DNA of 64,000 nt from Papaver somniferum (Eukaryota > Streptophyta > Magnoliopsida > Ranunculales > Papaveraceae). This document shows, one piece after another, positions 1 to 10,025 of this stretch. Both the position numbers and the translations under genes were made by a program. The notes beneath the pieces are model-generated. The model was not told the DNA's origin and made no database searches. It worked only from the letters and a program-made list of their open reading frames with translations. Location of the stretch: contig NC_039364.1 in the NCBI RefSeq assembly GCF_003573695.1, positions 235,655,656 through 235,719,655 of the forward strand. The letters run 5' to 3'. The stretch's first letter is position 1; each line of letters opens with the position of its first letter.

Positions 1-1548
1 GAACTCTAGTTTGCGTACCCGTTTGCAAACTGAGTTGGTTTAAGTTCTAAAATCGGTTAAGTATGATTTCATACTCATCAACAAATACATTTATAATTTA
101 AGGAATGAAATCTTTGCAAACCGTGGCTAAAATGTTCATGAACTTATTCTTTTGAATCAATCCGATTTTGTTTTAATTGTGTTTTGTATACTTCTATGAG
201 AATATAAACAATTGAACAACTCTATGAGTAACACAAGTAGATTCATTTGATTATCGTTTGATCTATAAGTGTTAGATGAAGGTGGTTATTACAAAAGTGT
301 TCATATGACTAACTTCGGTTAACTGTTATTGAGCCAACTCAATATACACGTTTAGATACGGTTACCCATATTTAAATGAAGGTATATTTCATTTGTGTGT
401 AACAAGATAAGACCATCTAACGGTGGAGAGATATTTCTTTGGTTTTAAGCAAACTTAGCTTGAATCTTAAATCAGGATTTCATCTAACGGTGAATATTGA
501 TTGCTTTGTTTCAAAGCTATCAAACCCTGATTTGAAGACTATATAAGGGAGAACTCTAATAACTGGAAAACCTAATCCCCACACCTCATATGTGATACTA
601 GTTGCGATTAGATTCGATTCTCCTTTAACCTAGGTTTTTCCTATCGTATTGAGTATTATCTTCTCTATATTTGCTCGAGATTTATCTCCGATAGGTAAGA
701 TATAAAAAGTAATCACAAATATTTTCGTCTCATTCTTTATGATTCTACAATAACTTGTTCTACTACCATATAGTTAAGTTATTGTGAGGTAATTGATATT
801 TCTAAGCTTTTCTTCGGGAATATAAGACCAGATTATCAATTGGTTCCTGTTCACCTTGATTTATCAAAAGACGGAACAAAACATCGTAGGTATTTCTGTG
901 GGAGACAGATTTATCTATCAGAATAGACTTTTTTGTGGGAGATATATTTGTTTATAAAGTCTTCGACTTTGGGTCATAGAAACTCTTAGTTGTGGGTGAG
1001 ATCAGCTAAGGGAATCAAGTGCGTAGAGTCCTGCTGGGATTCAAAGGCGTAAGGAACACGACTGTACCTTAATCGGTGTGAGACTTGGTTAGGGCTCAAC
1101 TACATTCCATTCCGAAGTTAACTTGTATTAGGCTAGGGTATGTAGCGGCTTAGTACAATGTGGTGTTCAAATCTGGACTAGGTCCCGAGGTTTTTTTGCA
1201 TTTGTGGTTTCCTCGTCAACAAAACTTCTGGTGTCTGTGTTATTTATTTTCCACATTATATTTGTTTATATAATTGAAATATCACATGTTGTGCGTAGTT
1301 CAATCAACTGGTAAATCCAACCTTTGGTTGTTCATTGAAATTGATTGACAATTGACATTGGTCTTTGGTATCGTTCAAGTTATCTATTTGATTTGTTGAT
1401 TACGTTGACAAACAAAGATATAACTCTTGGATATATTCCTTGATTGAGTCTGACTGTCTAGTTGATTCTATTGGAATTATATTGGAGTTAGTCCATACAG
1501 ATTGCCTAACGAAATATTGGGTGTGGTTGTTAGACCCCAGTTTTTTCA
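1..1548 (+). repeat. SIRE-like Copia LTR, 3' part (cut by window start)
   Basis: This is the downstream part of a long LTR related to those at 30033, 44533, 53412 and 57515. Shared landmarks are a TATA box (TATATAAG at 540-547), the CCCGAGG / GGTTTCCTCGTCAACAAAA block near 1186-1225, and the terminal ...TTTTTTCA at 1548. No tRNA-Met primer-binding site follows it, so it is either a solo LTR or the 3' LTR of an element lying to the left. The first 50 bases carry the pyrimidine-purine motif seen in solo LTR F rather than the GTCCGCGAAC motif of element A. Confidence 0.8.
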
Positions 1549-2129
1549 CATTGTACTGAGATGTTAGTGGAAACTAAGAAGTTAGCTTAATTATTTTCTG
1601 GTTTTATTGTGTTGCTTGAAATGTAAATTTGAACCAAATGTTGTTGGAGATGTTTAGTAAATTCATATGCAACAATTCATATATACAAATTTTCAATTAT
1701 TTTTTTGATATAAAAAGTAACTTAAGAAATATATACACAAGTCTCGCATTCCGACCTGTAACCCTTCGAGTTCGGATCTTTATATGGTTTTGACGCGGGT
1801 CTGGAACTCGAGGTGTTGCAGAATCTCTTTGAGTTATCTAAGGATTCCTTTAGCTGCAATGAGATGAGGATAAGTATTCTTGGTCATGTGTTGATAGACT
1901 TAGTTAAATAAATAACATATTTTAGGTCTTCTTTAAGTAACATTCTAATTAAGAACACCTACCAGCGATCTAAATTCAACAACATCAACAAGAGTAATAC
2001 CCATTTAATTTACTTATTTTGGATTTAGCAATTGTAGATGTTGAGCATGTCTTAGAACACATCGTATTTGTCTTCTTAAGTAAGCGTAGAACATATCTAG
2101 ACCGAGACAAATGCATATTATTGGAATTT
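1549..2129. other. Intergenic, no feature recognised
   Basis: This stretch is AT-rich and lacks a convincing reading frame. It may hold decayed downstream sequence of the Copia scrap at 2130-2339, but nothing can be aligned by eye. Confidence 0.4.
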
Positions 2130-2339
2130 CTATTTACCATAACACTCAAAAGAATAGCTAAGTGGACGTAAATCCTTGACTAGTAAATGACAACCATGAA
2201 AAACAATTTCATCAACATACACCTGAATGACAGTAATTTGGGACACAGTCTTGTGTTTAAAGAGGGAAGTATCAACATGCCTAGATTCAAAACCAATAAA
2301 CAAGCATCTCCTAACTTCTAACACCAAACTCCAGTGCAT
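2130..2339 (-). pseudogene. Copia reverse transcriptase fragment
   Basis: About 70 codons read like the end of the RT palm of a Ty1/Copia polyprotein. A DTSLF motif (residues about 23-27) is followed by VIQVYVDEIVF (about 38-48). In the family this is DTSLF...LLVYVDDIV, where the second Asp of YVDD is catalytic. Here that residue is Glu, and the frame is open only for this short stretch, so it is a dead scrap. Neither LTR nor integrase is visible next to it. Confidence 0.5.
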
Positions 2340-2344
2340 CCATG

Positions 2345-2488
2345 AGTCTATGGATGGACTTATGAATTTGATAGATAAAATTTAGATGAGTCGATCTTAT
2401 CTTGAATACTAGAATTAGTCTATGGATGGACTTATGAATTTGATAGGTAAAATTTAGATGGGTCGATCTTATCTTGAAAACCAGAATG
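2345..2488. repeat. Two-copy tandem repeat, 72-bp unit
   Basis: The unit beginning AGTCTATGGATGGACTTATG is present at 2345-2416 and again at 2417-2488 with a handful of substitutions. It lies directly beside the Copia scrap and appears non-coding. Confidence 0.8.
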
Positions 2489-3254
2489 TCTAGTCATAGA
2501 CACAAGTTCCTTTAAATCTCCATGAAAAAGTTACTTACATCAAGTTGCTTAATTATCTAGTCAAGTGAACAATTAGAGGAAAACTAACCTGATTGTAATA
2601 GTCTTAGGTACAAGATGCATCTGCTCATATAATTTGATAAGAATGTATAAGGAATGTTGCGATTCTTGATTATTGGTGTTGCAAGTGGGGGTCCTTGAAA
2701 ATTCTTGATTAATTGTATTAATGTAGTTAATAAGTTAAATAATAACATTTGACATATGTTTCATAAGGCCTTGCTTTTTATGAATATGTATAAGCTTGAT
2801 AGTATAAAGTTCAACACCCCCATGTTAATGCAGATTAAAAAAAAAATTATTGAAATTTATCACTATATTCAATAAAAAAAAAATTATTTTCATTTTGGTG
2901 CTACAAATGCGATTAAAAAAGAAAATATGTCACTATATTCTTGACACAGAACAACTTCGCTATTAGGTTCATCATCTTCAGGAGCTTTTTTAAACCAAGA
3001 TACCCTTAGATATCTTTCATCATTTGTTCTCTTAATGCATTATAATCTTCTTCAACACTTCCTCGACCTTGCCACGACCGATTTGTACTCTTAGTAGCAT
3101 TTTATCAATCCTAGGATCGACTTTGCTCTGGTAACAACTGAAATATAATACAACCCCCTACTCTTGAATGAGCCCCAAACCTTCAATTCTCTCTCTATCA
3201 ACATCTTCCATAACTTTATTTTTTTTTCAATAGCAATGACATCATGGTTACCGG
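2489..3254. other. Intergenic; contains a 60-bp repeat shared with the phosphatase promoter side
   Basis: No gene is supported. Positions 2756-2815 resemble 13761-13820, just upstream of the phosphatase gene, in the same orientation and at roughly 80% identity by eye. Two A-runs lie near 2836 and 2875. Confidence 0.4.
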
Positions 3255-3479
3255 ATGAAGATTTCGATCTCGGTGTTCCATGAACGTCCGGATGAAATCT
3301 ATTCAATGTTTTGGAAGAGAGTTAGAATTTATCATGAGTGGACCACGAATCCCAAAAACCGAAAATGTAGAGAGTTAGCGTTTCGATTAAACTGCATCAA
3401 AGGTGCAATGCGAAATTTCGTTAAAATTAAAAGAATAGTGAACGACTATAATCCACAAGGTCCTCCTCATAAAAAGTGA
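3255..3479 (+). pseudogene. Fragment resembling a NAM-associated / Harbinger Myb-like protein
   Basis: Seventy-four codons include FWKRVRIYHEW (about residues 19-29), NPKNRK (32-37) and a FRLNCIKGAMRNF stretch. This resembles the plant family in which a W-R-I-x-x-F/Y...NPKNR...L..RW..I...N.F pattern occurs in proteins tied to Harbinger transposons and NAM-associated domains. The usual W of the RW pair is replaced here and the frame stops early. The match is by pattern memory only. It could be an exon remnant of a transposon ORF1. Confidence 0.35.
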
Positions 3480-4163
3480 GTAATCTGACATTTTATACAT
3501 ATCTCATGGTTTAATATTTGCATACTAATATTGTTTAATTCATTTCAATTCAGTTGAGGCGATTTCAAAAGTGAGTAATACGACATGTCAAAAGAATGTT
3601 AGTTCACTATATGGAGTATAGGGTGTTATACCATCATGCTCGGAAGTTCATTGAGGATGTATTACCATGTGAGATTCAAGAATACATATAGTAACTCTTA
3701 TGTAATGCGAGATTGATGTAATGTTATTTTCTAAATGAAACCCATTTTGATGTTCGTATTTTTTACGTCCAAGTAAAATGACTTTTGTGTTTGCTGCTTT
3801 TCAATAGCGCAAAAGCTTATAAATGTTTCCTTTCTACCTGGTTTGATGCTCTTCCTTAAAGAAAGCAGTATCTGGTTTCTCACTTTGCAAACACCAAATT
3901 TTCTTAATCAGATTTTGAGTAGTGTTCTTCCGCTTGTCAAATGCAGGTACCGATTTGGTTTTCTTCGTCCTAAACCTAATTTTGGTGATTGGATTAGCCG
4001 TGTCTTTCAAACCATTTCTTCACTCCCTCAACGACGTGGATAAACATGTCAATGAAGCAAAGTCAGCTGCATGTTAACAAAAGGGATGTTATCAGCTGTA
4101 GTAATAAAATAATATCCTGGATGAAAAATTGTACCGGAGTTGTGACATCAGTCTAGTGGATAT
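3480..4163. other. Intergenic, no gene recognised
   Basis: A 66-codon open frame at 3843-4043 (+) has no recognisable domain, and its codon pattern does not suggest a gene. The rest is AT-rich. Confidence 0.4.
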
Positions 4164-4954
4164 CAGGGCCGTTCCTGAAAAAAATTTGCCTCGAAGCAAT
4201 TTTTTTTATGCCCCCTAATTCACAGCCCTCTAATAATAACAAAAACCTATATTTTTATATTGATGTCTAAACATAAATCTTACAAAGTTCGTTGAAATAC
4301 TTCGACCCCTCGTGTAAACACCCCCAAATCTATGTTCTTTTTGGAATTCAGTATATAAATAACCTAGCCTAATCACGACCCAAATTCAAACCACCCAAAA
4401 GTTAATTACTCAAAAAATAAAATTGTAATTGTCTCAAAACCTTAAATTCTAGTATTCCAATGGTTTAACAGTTTCAACAAAAAAAGAAAAAAAGAAATCA
4501 ACGAATTGAAGACCCTCAATAAGGCTAGCTAAGCCCTAAAGAACTCTTGATTTAATTATACGAACACAATTAGATAGATCAAAGAAAAATCCCAACATTT
4601 TCTAACCAAAATACCCTAACCAACATTCTCATCAATGGTTTAGATTCATAGAGTACAAGAGGATAGAGTCTAGAGATTCACCTTTCTCCCTCGTAAAGAT
4701 AATGCAAAAGGAAAGAAAAATTGTATGTTGAAACCTCGAAATCAATTAAGGAGTTTAAACACGATTCATCTTTAAGTTTCCAGGTATTTGTATTAATTAA
4801 ATGTCTGCCCAAATATTTATGTAGTTCTTCAATAAGTCTCTAAATAAACTTTATTATTAAGAATACCCCCTATGTCAAACGAGGCTTTTGTTGCCCCTGG
4901 GCCTTGCTGCCCCAAAGTGGGCCTTTCCTTGATTACCCTATGAGGCCGGCCCTG
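4164..4954. mobile_element. hAT-type MITE, 791 bp
   Basis: The ends CAGGGCCG at 4164 and CGGCCCTG at 4954 are inverted repeats of the hAT type. TGGATAT flanks both sides (4157-4163 and 4955-4961). One more base can be counted into the duplication depending on how the terminal C/G is assigned, giving the 7-8 bp expected for hAT. The interior is non-coding and AT-rich. Confidence 0.75.
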
Positions 4955-5117
4955 TGGATATTCATTAGGAGACTTGAGATTTCCTTTTGCATTGTCCTTG
5001 GATTGAAACTTGGATTCCATGATCATGAATCTGAAAGATAAAATATAACGACAATCCACATTAACTTTTATTTGAAGATTTGGTTGCAATTCATTGTGAG
5101 TGTTCTTTAGAGATATT

Positions 5118-5215
5118 TTGTAAAAGGGTCACATCTTTATTGTCTAATTAGGGTCTGGGTCTTGAAACATGCGGTTGATGTGATAGGGTCGGAGACTAAC
5201 TTTGACCGTCTTATT
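5118..5215 (+). repeat. Left arm of a 3.7-kb-spaced inverted repeat
   Basis: The arm contains TTTTGTAAAAGGGTC and ATTAGGGTCTGGGTC. It is the reverse complement, with scattered changes, of 8862-8985. The two arms enclose the TIR element at 5287-7712 and the MITE at 7772-8276. It could be an end of a larger DNA transposon or two opposite copies of one short repeat. Confidence 0.55.
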
Positions 5216-5286
5216 TTTTATCAAAATGCCCTTACCAAATAGTTAAATGACATTCTATCTTAACTCCATCATAATTCATAAACTAA

Positions 5287-7712
5287 GGGTGCGTTTGGCA
5301 CGGAGGTGGTTGAGGGTGGAGTTCAGTCAACGGGAGGAGTCAAGAATGGAGTTGAATTCGAATGGTGTTTGGCATATGTGGAATTGGAACTCCAAGGAGT
5401 TGAAACTCCTTCATTCAATGGAAAATCAAATAACACCTCCCCCATGAAATTTGGAACTCCATCCTTCCAACTCCTCCCGTTGACCATTTTGACATTTTAC
5501 TTTCTTTTTTCTTTAAACAATAATTAATTCCTATACTTATAAATTTACTACGATAACTAAAATGTAATTATATTGTATTTTATTTTAAATTTATAATACT
5601 TTGTAATTAGTAATATTTAATACTTTAATAATATTTTGTTTTCTCGCATATTAAAAAATGGAAAAAAAAATATTTTCTTATTATTTAAATACATTACTAC
5701 TTTTGATAAATTATTAAATTTAAAATTTAAAATAATAGTTTTACTTAAATTACCAAAACTGACTATTATTTAATATTATATTTATTTGAATTAATAATTT
5801 AAATAAACTTTTAATTAAATATAAAATAATTATTGTTGATAAAATATTTTCATTCAAAAATAGTAGTTTCACTTAAACAATGTGAAGACTGATTATTATT
5901 AATATTATATTTATTTAAAATAATAATGTAAATAACTTTTTCAATTCAAAAATCACATTTATATTATAATAAACTAATATTATATTATATTATTAATATT
6001 ATGTTTAAAATAAATAGTATATTATATTTAATTAATTAATATTATATTATATTACATTAATATTATCATATATTAACATATTAAAAAATTGACTATTATT
6101 TAGTATTATATTTATTTGAATTAATAATTTAAATAAACTTTCAATTAAATATAAAATTATTTACTAAAATTATATTTACATAAATAATTAATTATTATTG
6201 TTGATAAAATATTTTTTCATTAAATATTATAATTTAGATAACTTTTTGCACTTCAAAAATCACATTTATATTATAATAAAATAAAATAATATCATATTAT
6301 ATTATTAATATTATGTTTAAAATAAATAGTATATTATATTATATTTAATTAATTAATATCATTATAGTAGAATGAAACTACAGAGCTTTTGGTTGGCAAT
6401 CGAGCAACAAGTTGAGCACCAACCCTTTCTGAATAACAACACCCAGCCTACGAAAAATAAAACTACGTAAGTCACTACCTGCGTCATTGTTTACTAAACA
6501 ATTCTTAAGACGTTTGAAAAAACAAATAAAATCTTCACTAAGTTCCCATAAAGTAGTAAGAGCTAAAACACTCAGCCCATAACCATGAGAAGAACATTCC
6601 GACAAATATTTAGTACGTTTGCGTGAAATTGCTCTCGAAATAGCCTGGCCTGGAATGAAGGCACGAGCTCCATCGCCAGTATAGGGTGAGACACCAGTAA
6701 CATCCATACACACATCTTGGTCGTTTTCCAAATTAAGAACAAGGATATCCGCTGGGAATAAGTCCTTGTTGTCATCCGGTAAAATACCCAAAGCCGCTTC
6801 TTTGCGTGCAAGACCACAAGCCTTGTAACAGATGTTTGCAGCTAAATCTCGAACTAAGTCATGACAAAACTTAATTCCAACATCTTTAGCACAATGAAGC
6901 GATGATCGCCGAAAATGTCCATAAGTTTATTGCAGCAAGAGCATAACCCACCTTCGGCGAACAAAGGAATACCAAGACGATAGCAAACTACATCTCTGAA
7001 CTGAGCCAAAAGATAATCTTGAGCATGCTTGATCTGGTTGCACTGCCACAACATTGAATCTCTCGCAGATAATGTAAATTGAACAGGGATTTTCTTCTTG
7101 ACTACGTCAAAATAAGTGACTGCCAAAGAGTGCATAGAAGGAGGGCAGTGTCGTCGACGCAATAAGTAGAAGGCAAACCACATACCTGAATAAATTTCTA
7201 AAGAGCTAACTGGTAGGCAACACCATTAATATTAATATTATATTACGTTAACATTATACTATATTATATTAATATGCTAATATATTTACTTAATATTATA
7301 CTATATTTATGTCATATTTAATTAATATTATATTTAAAATTAATTTAAATAATATTATATTTATTTAATTAATAATATCACATTTATAAATTTACTAGTC
7401 TTGCATGTAGTTATTTATTAAAATATACAGTATTACTGATAATTAAATTAAAAATTACTTAAAAATAATTAAATATAATTTTTTGAAGAAATTCAGTGAT
7501 TCAGGAATAAATTTACTAGCAAATAATATATTATAGATAAATATTTTGAAGAAATAAATATTTGAAAAAGGTGAATGAGGTAATTACCGATTTCATTAAT
7601 AATCATACCAAACACATAAATTTAGAAGGATGGAATTTAATTTCTAGGTAGTTTGAATTCTAGATAGTTGGAACTTCCTAGAATTCAAACTACTTCCATG
7701 CCAAACGCAGCC
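5287..7712. mobile_element. AT-rich TIR element with captured coding fragment (Harbinger/Pack-type candidate)
   Basis: The left end GGGTGCGTTTGGCACGG and the right end CCATGCCAAACGCAGCC are near-perfect inverted repeats. The flanks are TAA (5284-5286) and TTA (7713-7715), compatible with a decayed TWA target duplication. Subterminal DNA on both sides carries GGAGTTG/CAACTCC-type motifs. The body is extremely AT-rich except for 6378-7206, which holds a coding-derived fragment of normal composition. No transposase is seen, so the element is non-autonomous. Confidence 0.6.
6378..7206 (-). pseudogene. Captured fragment of a plant RT-associated protein C-terminus
   Basis: Two overlapping minus-strand frames (7183 to 6854 and 6791 to 6378) form one protein-like region broken by a small indel near 6890. 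The upstream part has CYRLGIPLF and CSCCNKLMDIFGDH. The downstream part has PADILVLN, DVCMDVTGVSP, FIPGQAISRAI and a final FRRLGVVIQKG. From memory this resembles the C-terminal region of a widespread plant protein family linked to retroelement reverse transcriptases, with a C-x-x-C...GDH zinc-like motif. It sits as a GC-normal island inside an AT-rich TIR element, which points to gene-fragment capture. Confidence 0.5.
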
Positions 7713-7771
7713 TTAACCGAGTTTATTACTGATCTGAATTGTTCAATAGTGGTTCCATTTTCTTTCTGTTA

Positions 7772-8276
7772 GAGCAACCACAGTGGACGATCATACCTAT
7801 AATTATGGTCCAGCGACGAGACATAGCGGGACGGAATAAAGACTAAAATCTGGACCAAGACCAAATTCCAGACTATATTTGGTCGGCGACTAAGACCAAA
7901 ACTATATATAGTCGAGCGGACGTATAATGTTCGTTTGTCACCGGGCGTGCATATAAAGTACGCTTCACATGAAGCGGTTGTAAAGTTCACACCCCACTGT
8001 GAGGCGAAGTTATAAAGTCCGCCTATTAATATAACCCAATTTAGTAAACCACATACACTTGTGGCAGATGTGGTGAATCAACACCAGGCCAACATATAAA
8101 GTCCGCCTCAACACCAGGCCAACATATAAAGTCCGCTTCATTTGTGGCGGACATATAATCAACGCTTGACCAAATTTTGGTCATTTTCCATTGTTCTCCA
8201 CCACAGACTAAACCCAAATTTTGGTCTTTTTTTTGGTTTTTAGTCTTTGGTTTTACTCGTACCACTGCAGTTACAC
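7772..8276. mobile_element. Harbinger-like MITE, copy 1 (505 bp)
   Basis: The ends GAGCAACCACAGTGG and CCACTGCAGTTACAC are imperfect inverted repeats flanked by TTA on both sides (7769-7771 and 8277-8279). A TTA target duplication is typical of PIF/Harbinger elements. The interior has inverted CGGACTTTATA-like motifs and a two-copy 30-bp tandem repeat. It is related to the element at 9058-9457. Confidence 0.7.
8079..8138. repeat. Two-copy 30-bp tandem repeat inside MITE copy 1
   Basis: The unit beginning CAACACCAGGCCAACATATA is present at 8079-8108 and 8109-8138, with a change only in the last bases. Confidence 0.85.
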
Positions 8277-8279
8277 TTA

Positions 8280-8861
8280 GATAATTGAAGTCGTCGATGA
8301 AATTATATTACGTTTGCTGATTGTTCTTACTTTGGTGGTCTATCCACTAGATCTTACCATCTTTAGTTGTCTCTTGTGGTTGTAATTGACAAAATTAATG
8401 CTAATTTTAATTTTTGATATCTACTTTAAAATAACTTGAGCTCAATTAGTTATGCACATGTGGGTTCAGTTCAATCTATTCATAGAAAGATATCGTGATG
8501 CTGCAAGATGAATGGGTGCTGCTGCAAGAGGAAGGGGTGATGCTGCCGGAGATAATGGTAGTGACTGACAGTGGTGGTGGAGCCTGTTGGTTCTGAATTT
8601 CTTGATTTACATTAAGATAGCTTCCAATCATCTTTATCTTTTGTTAGTGAATCTGATTGAGTATGTGTTTGTTTAGTGCTTCAACTGTTTGAAGCGATGG
8701 TGATGCGACGGAAAATGGAGAGTTGATAAATCTCCATTGTACGTCCGACCGTCTAAACACAAATGGGTCAAACGGTAAGTTATAATATAACTGTGTGTAG
8801 ATGGAGGTTAGATTCACCTCAATTAAAAAGTCAAAAATGGTTTATTTGATGGTTTCTCGTT
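8280..8861. other. Intergenic, no gene recognised
   Basis: A GCTGCAAGA-type short repeat is visible near 8500-8545, but no open frame of useful length accompanies it. Confidence 0.4.
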
Positions 8862-8985
8862 AATCTACGACCCTATTGCATCAACTGCATGTTTCACGAT
8901 CCAGATCCTAATTACATAATAAAGCAATTGCATGTTTCACGACCCAGACCCTAATTACATAATAAAATTACGACCCTTTTACAAA
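8862..8985 (-). repeat. Right arm of inverted repeat with internal 43-bp duplication
   Basis: This is the reverse complement partner of 5118-5215. Within it a unit with GCATGTTTCACGA and CCTAATTACATAATAAA occurs twice in tandem (about 8882-8924 and 8925-8967). The arm ends near TTTTACAAAAGGGGG. Confidence 0.55.
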
Positions 8986-9057
8986 AGGGGGAATATATGG
9001 CTAGCCCAATTTGGAATTTTTTATATTAGTAGCCCACCATTAAGATACCCTATATTA

Positions 9058-9457
9058 GAGCAACCACTATCGAACGGAGTAAAGATAAAAAAACTAGACT
9101 AAAACCAAAAACCAAACCATATTTGTCTTTAGTTTGGTTTTGGTCGAGCGTAATTTAAAATTACGCCCGTCGTGAGACGCAAATATTACTTGGGTTTGGA
9201 GTGGGGCAGAGTAATAATTGTCGTTTGCGAGTGAGGCGGAAATACAAGTTGCGTCTTTGTGAAGCGTGATTTTAACGTACGCCTGACGGGACGTTATTTT
9301 AACATTTAAGTTCTGCCCCATATCAGACAAACCTTTATACATCCGCTCCACCATATTTGCTCCTACACCATAACGTCGCACCATGGACTAAACCCATTCC
9401 TTTTAATCTTTTTTTGGTTTTTACTCTTTGATTATGGTGGCACCACTACAGTTGCTC
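9058..9457. mobile_element. Harbinger-like MITE, copy 2 (400 bp)
   Basis: The ends GAGCAACCACTA and TAGTGGTGCC-type/GTTGCTC are inverted repeats flanked by TTA at 9055-9057 and 9458-9460. The interior shares GACTAAACCCA and a TTTTTGGTTTTTA-like block with the copy at 7772-8276. No coding sequence is present. Confidence 0.75.
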
Positions 9458-9460
9458 TTA

Positions 9461-10025
9461 GAAACCCAAAATTAAGTCTAGAACTACTAGTTTTAACATT
9501 TGGTTTGCAAGCACTTACTGATTATGATATGTTGCAACTGTGTTCAATTCTTGTCGAGTTTGTTGTGTATCCGGTGATTCAAGTTGGAATTCATGAAACA
9601 TCACTTGTTCAAACCTTTCCACAGAAAAAATGATAAAGATGGAGGTGCAAATGTTTGGAAGTTTTTTGATTTAGGATTTTACTGAATCATAATTCTTTAA
9701 TGGAGTTTTAATATTAACATTAACGGGTAACCAAAAAAGAAGAGAAAAAGGAAGAACAATCATACTCCAGAGCTGTTGATGTATGATGCTTCTAGTATTT
9801 TGTTAGGTAACTTACACAGGCTTCGTTATTGACTCAGTCCCCTATTAGGTCTCCTCTCACACATCTTCTCCATGTAACCGATCTTTATGTATTTGAAGCA
9901 AGCTAACAGTTCCATCGATTTACTTCTGCTTAATAGATGCGGGTTTTTCATCTCATAAGTAGGTTAGAATTATTACTGCGAAATTTACATACTAAAAAGA
10001 GTAAAGGACTATAAAGTCTATGCAA
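9461..10025. other. Downstream flank of the phosphatase gene, nothing else recognised
   Basis: This is the probable 3' untranslated and intergenic DNA of the minus-strand gene ending at 10026. No second gene is supported. Confidence 0.4.

Noticed and set aside
3091..3306. Minus-strand 71-codon frame as a gene
   Set aside because: It overlaps the better-supported plus-strand fragment at 3255 and shows no family pattern.
3843..4043. 66-codon open frame as a small gene
   Set aside because: It has no recognisable domain, no clear upstream signal and AT-driven composition; it is not supportable from the sequence alone.
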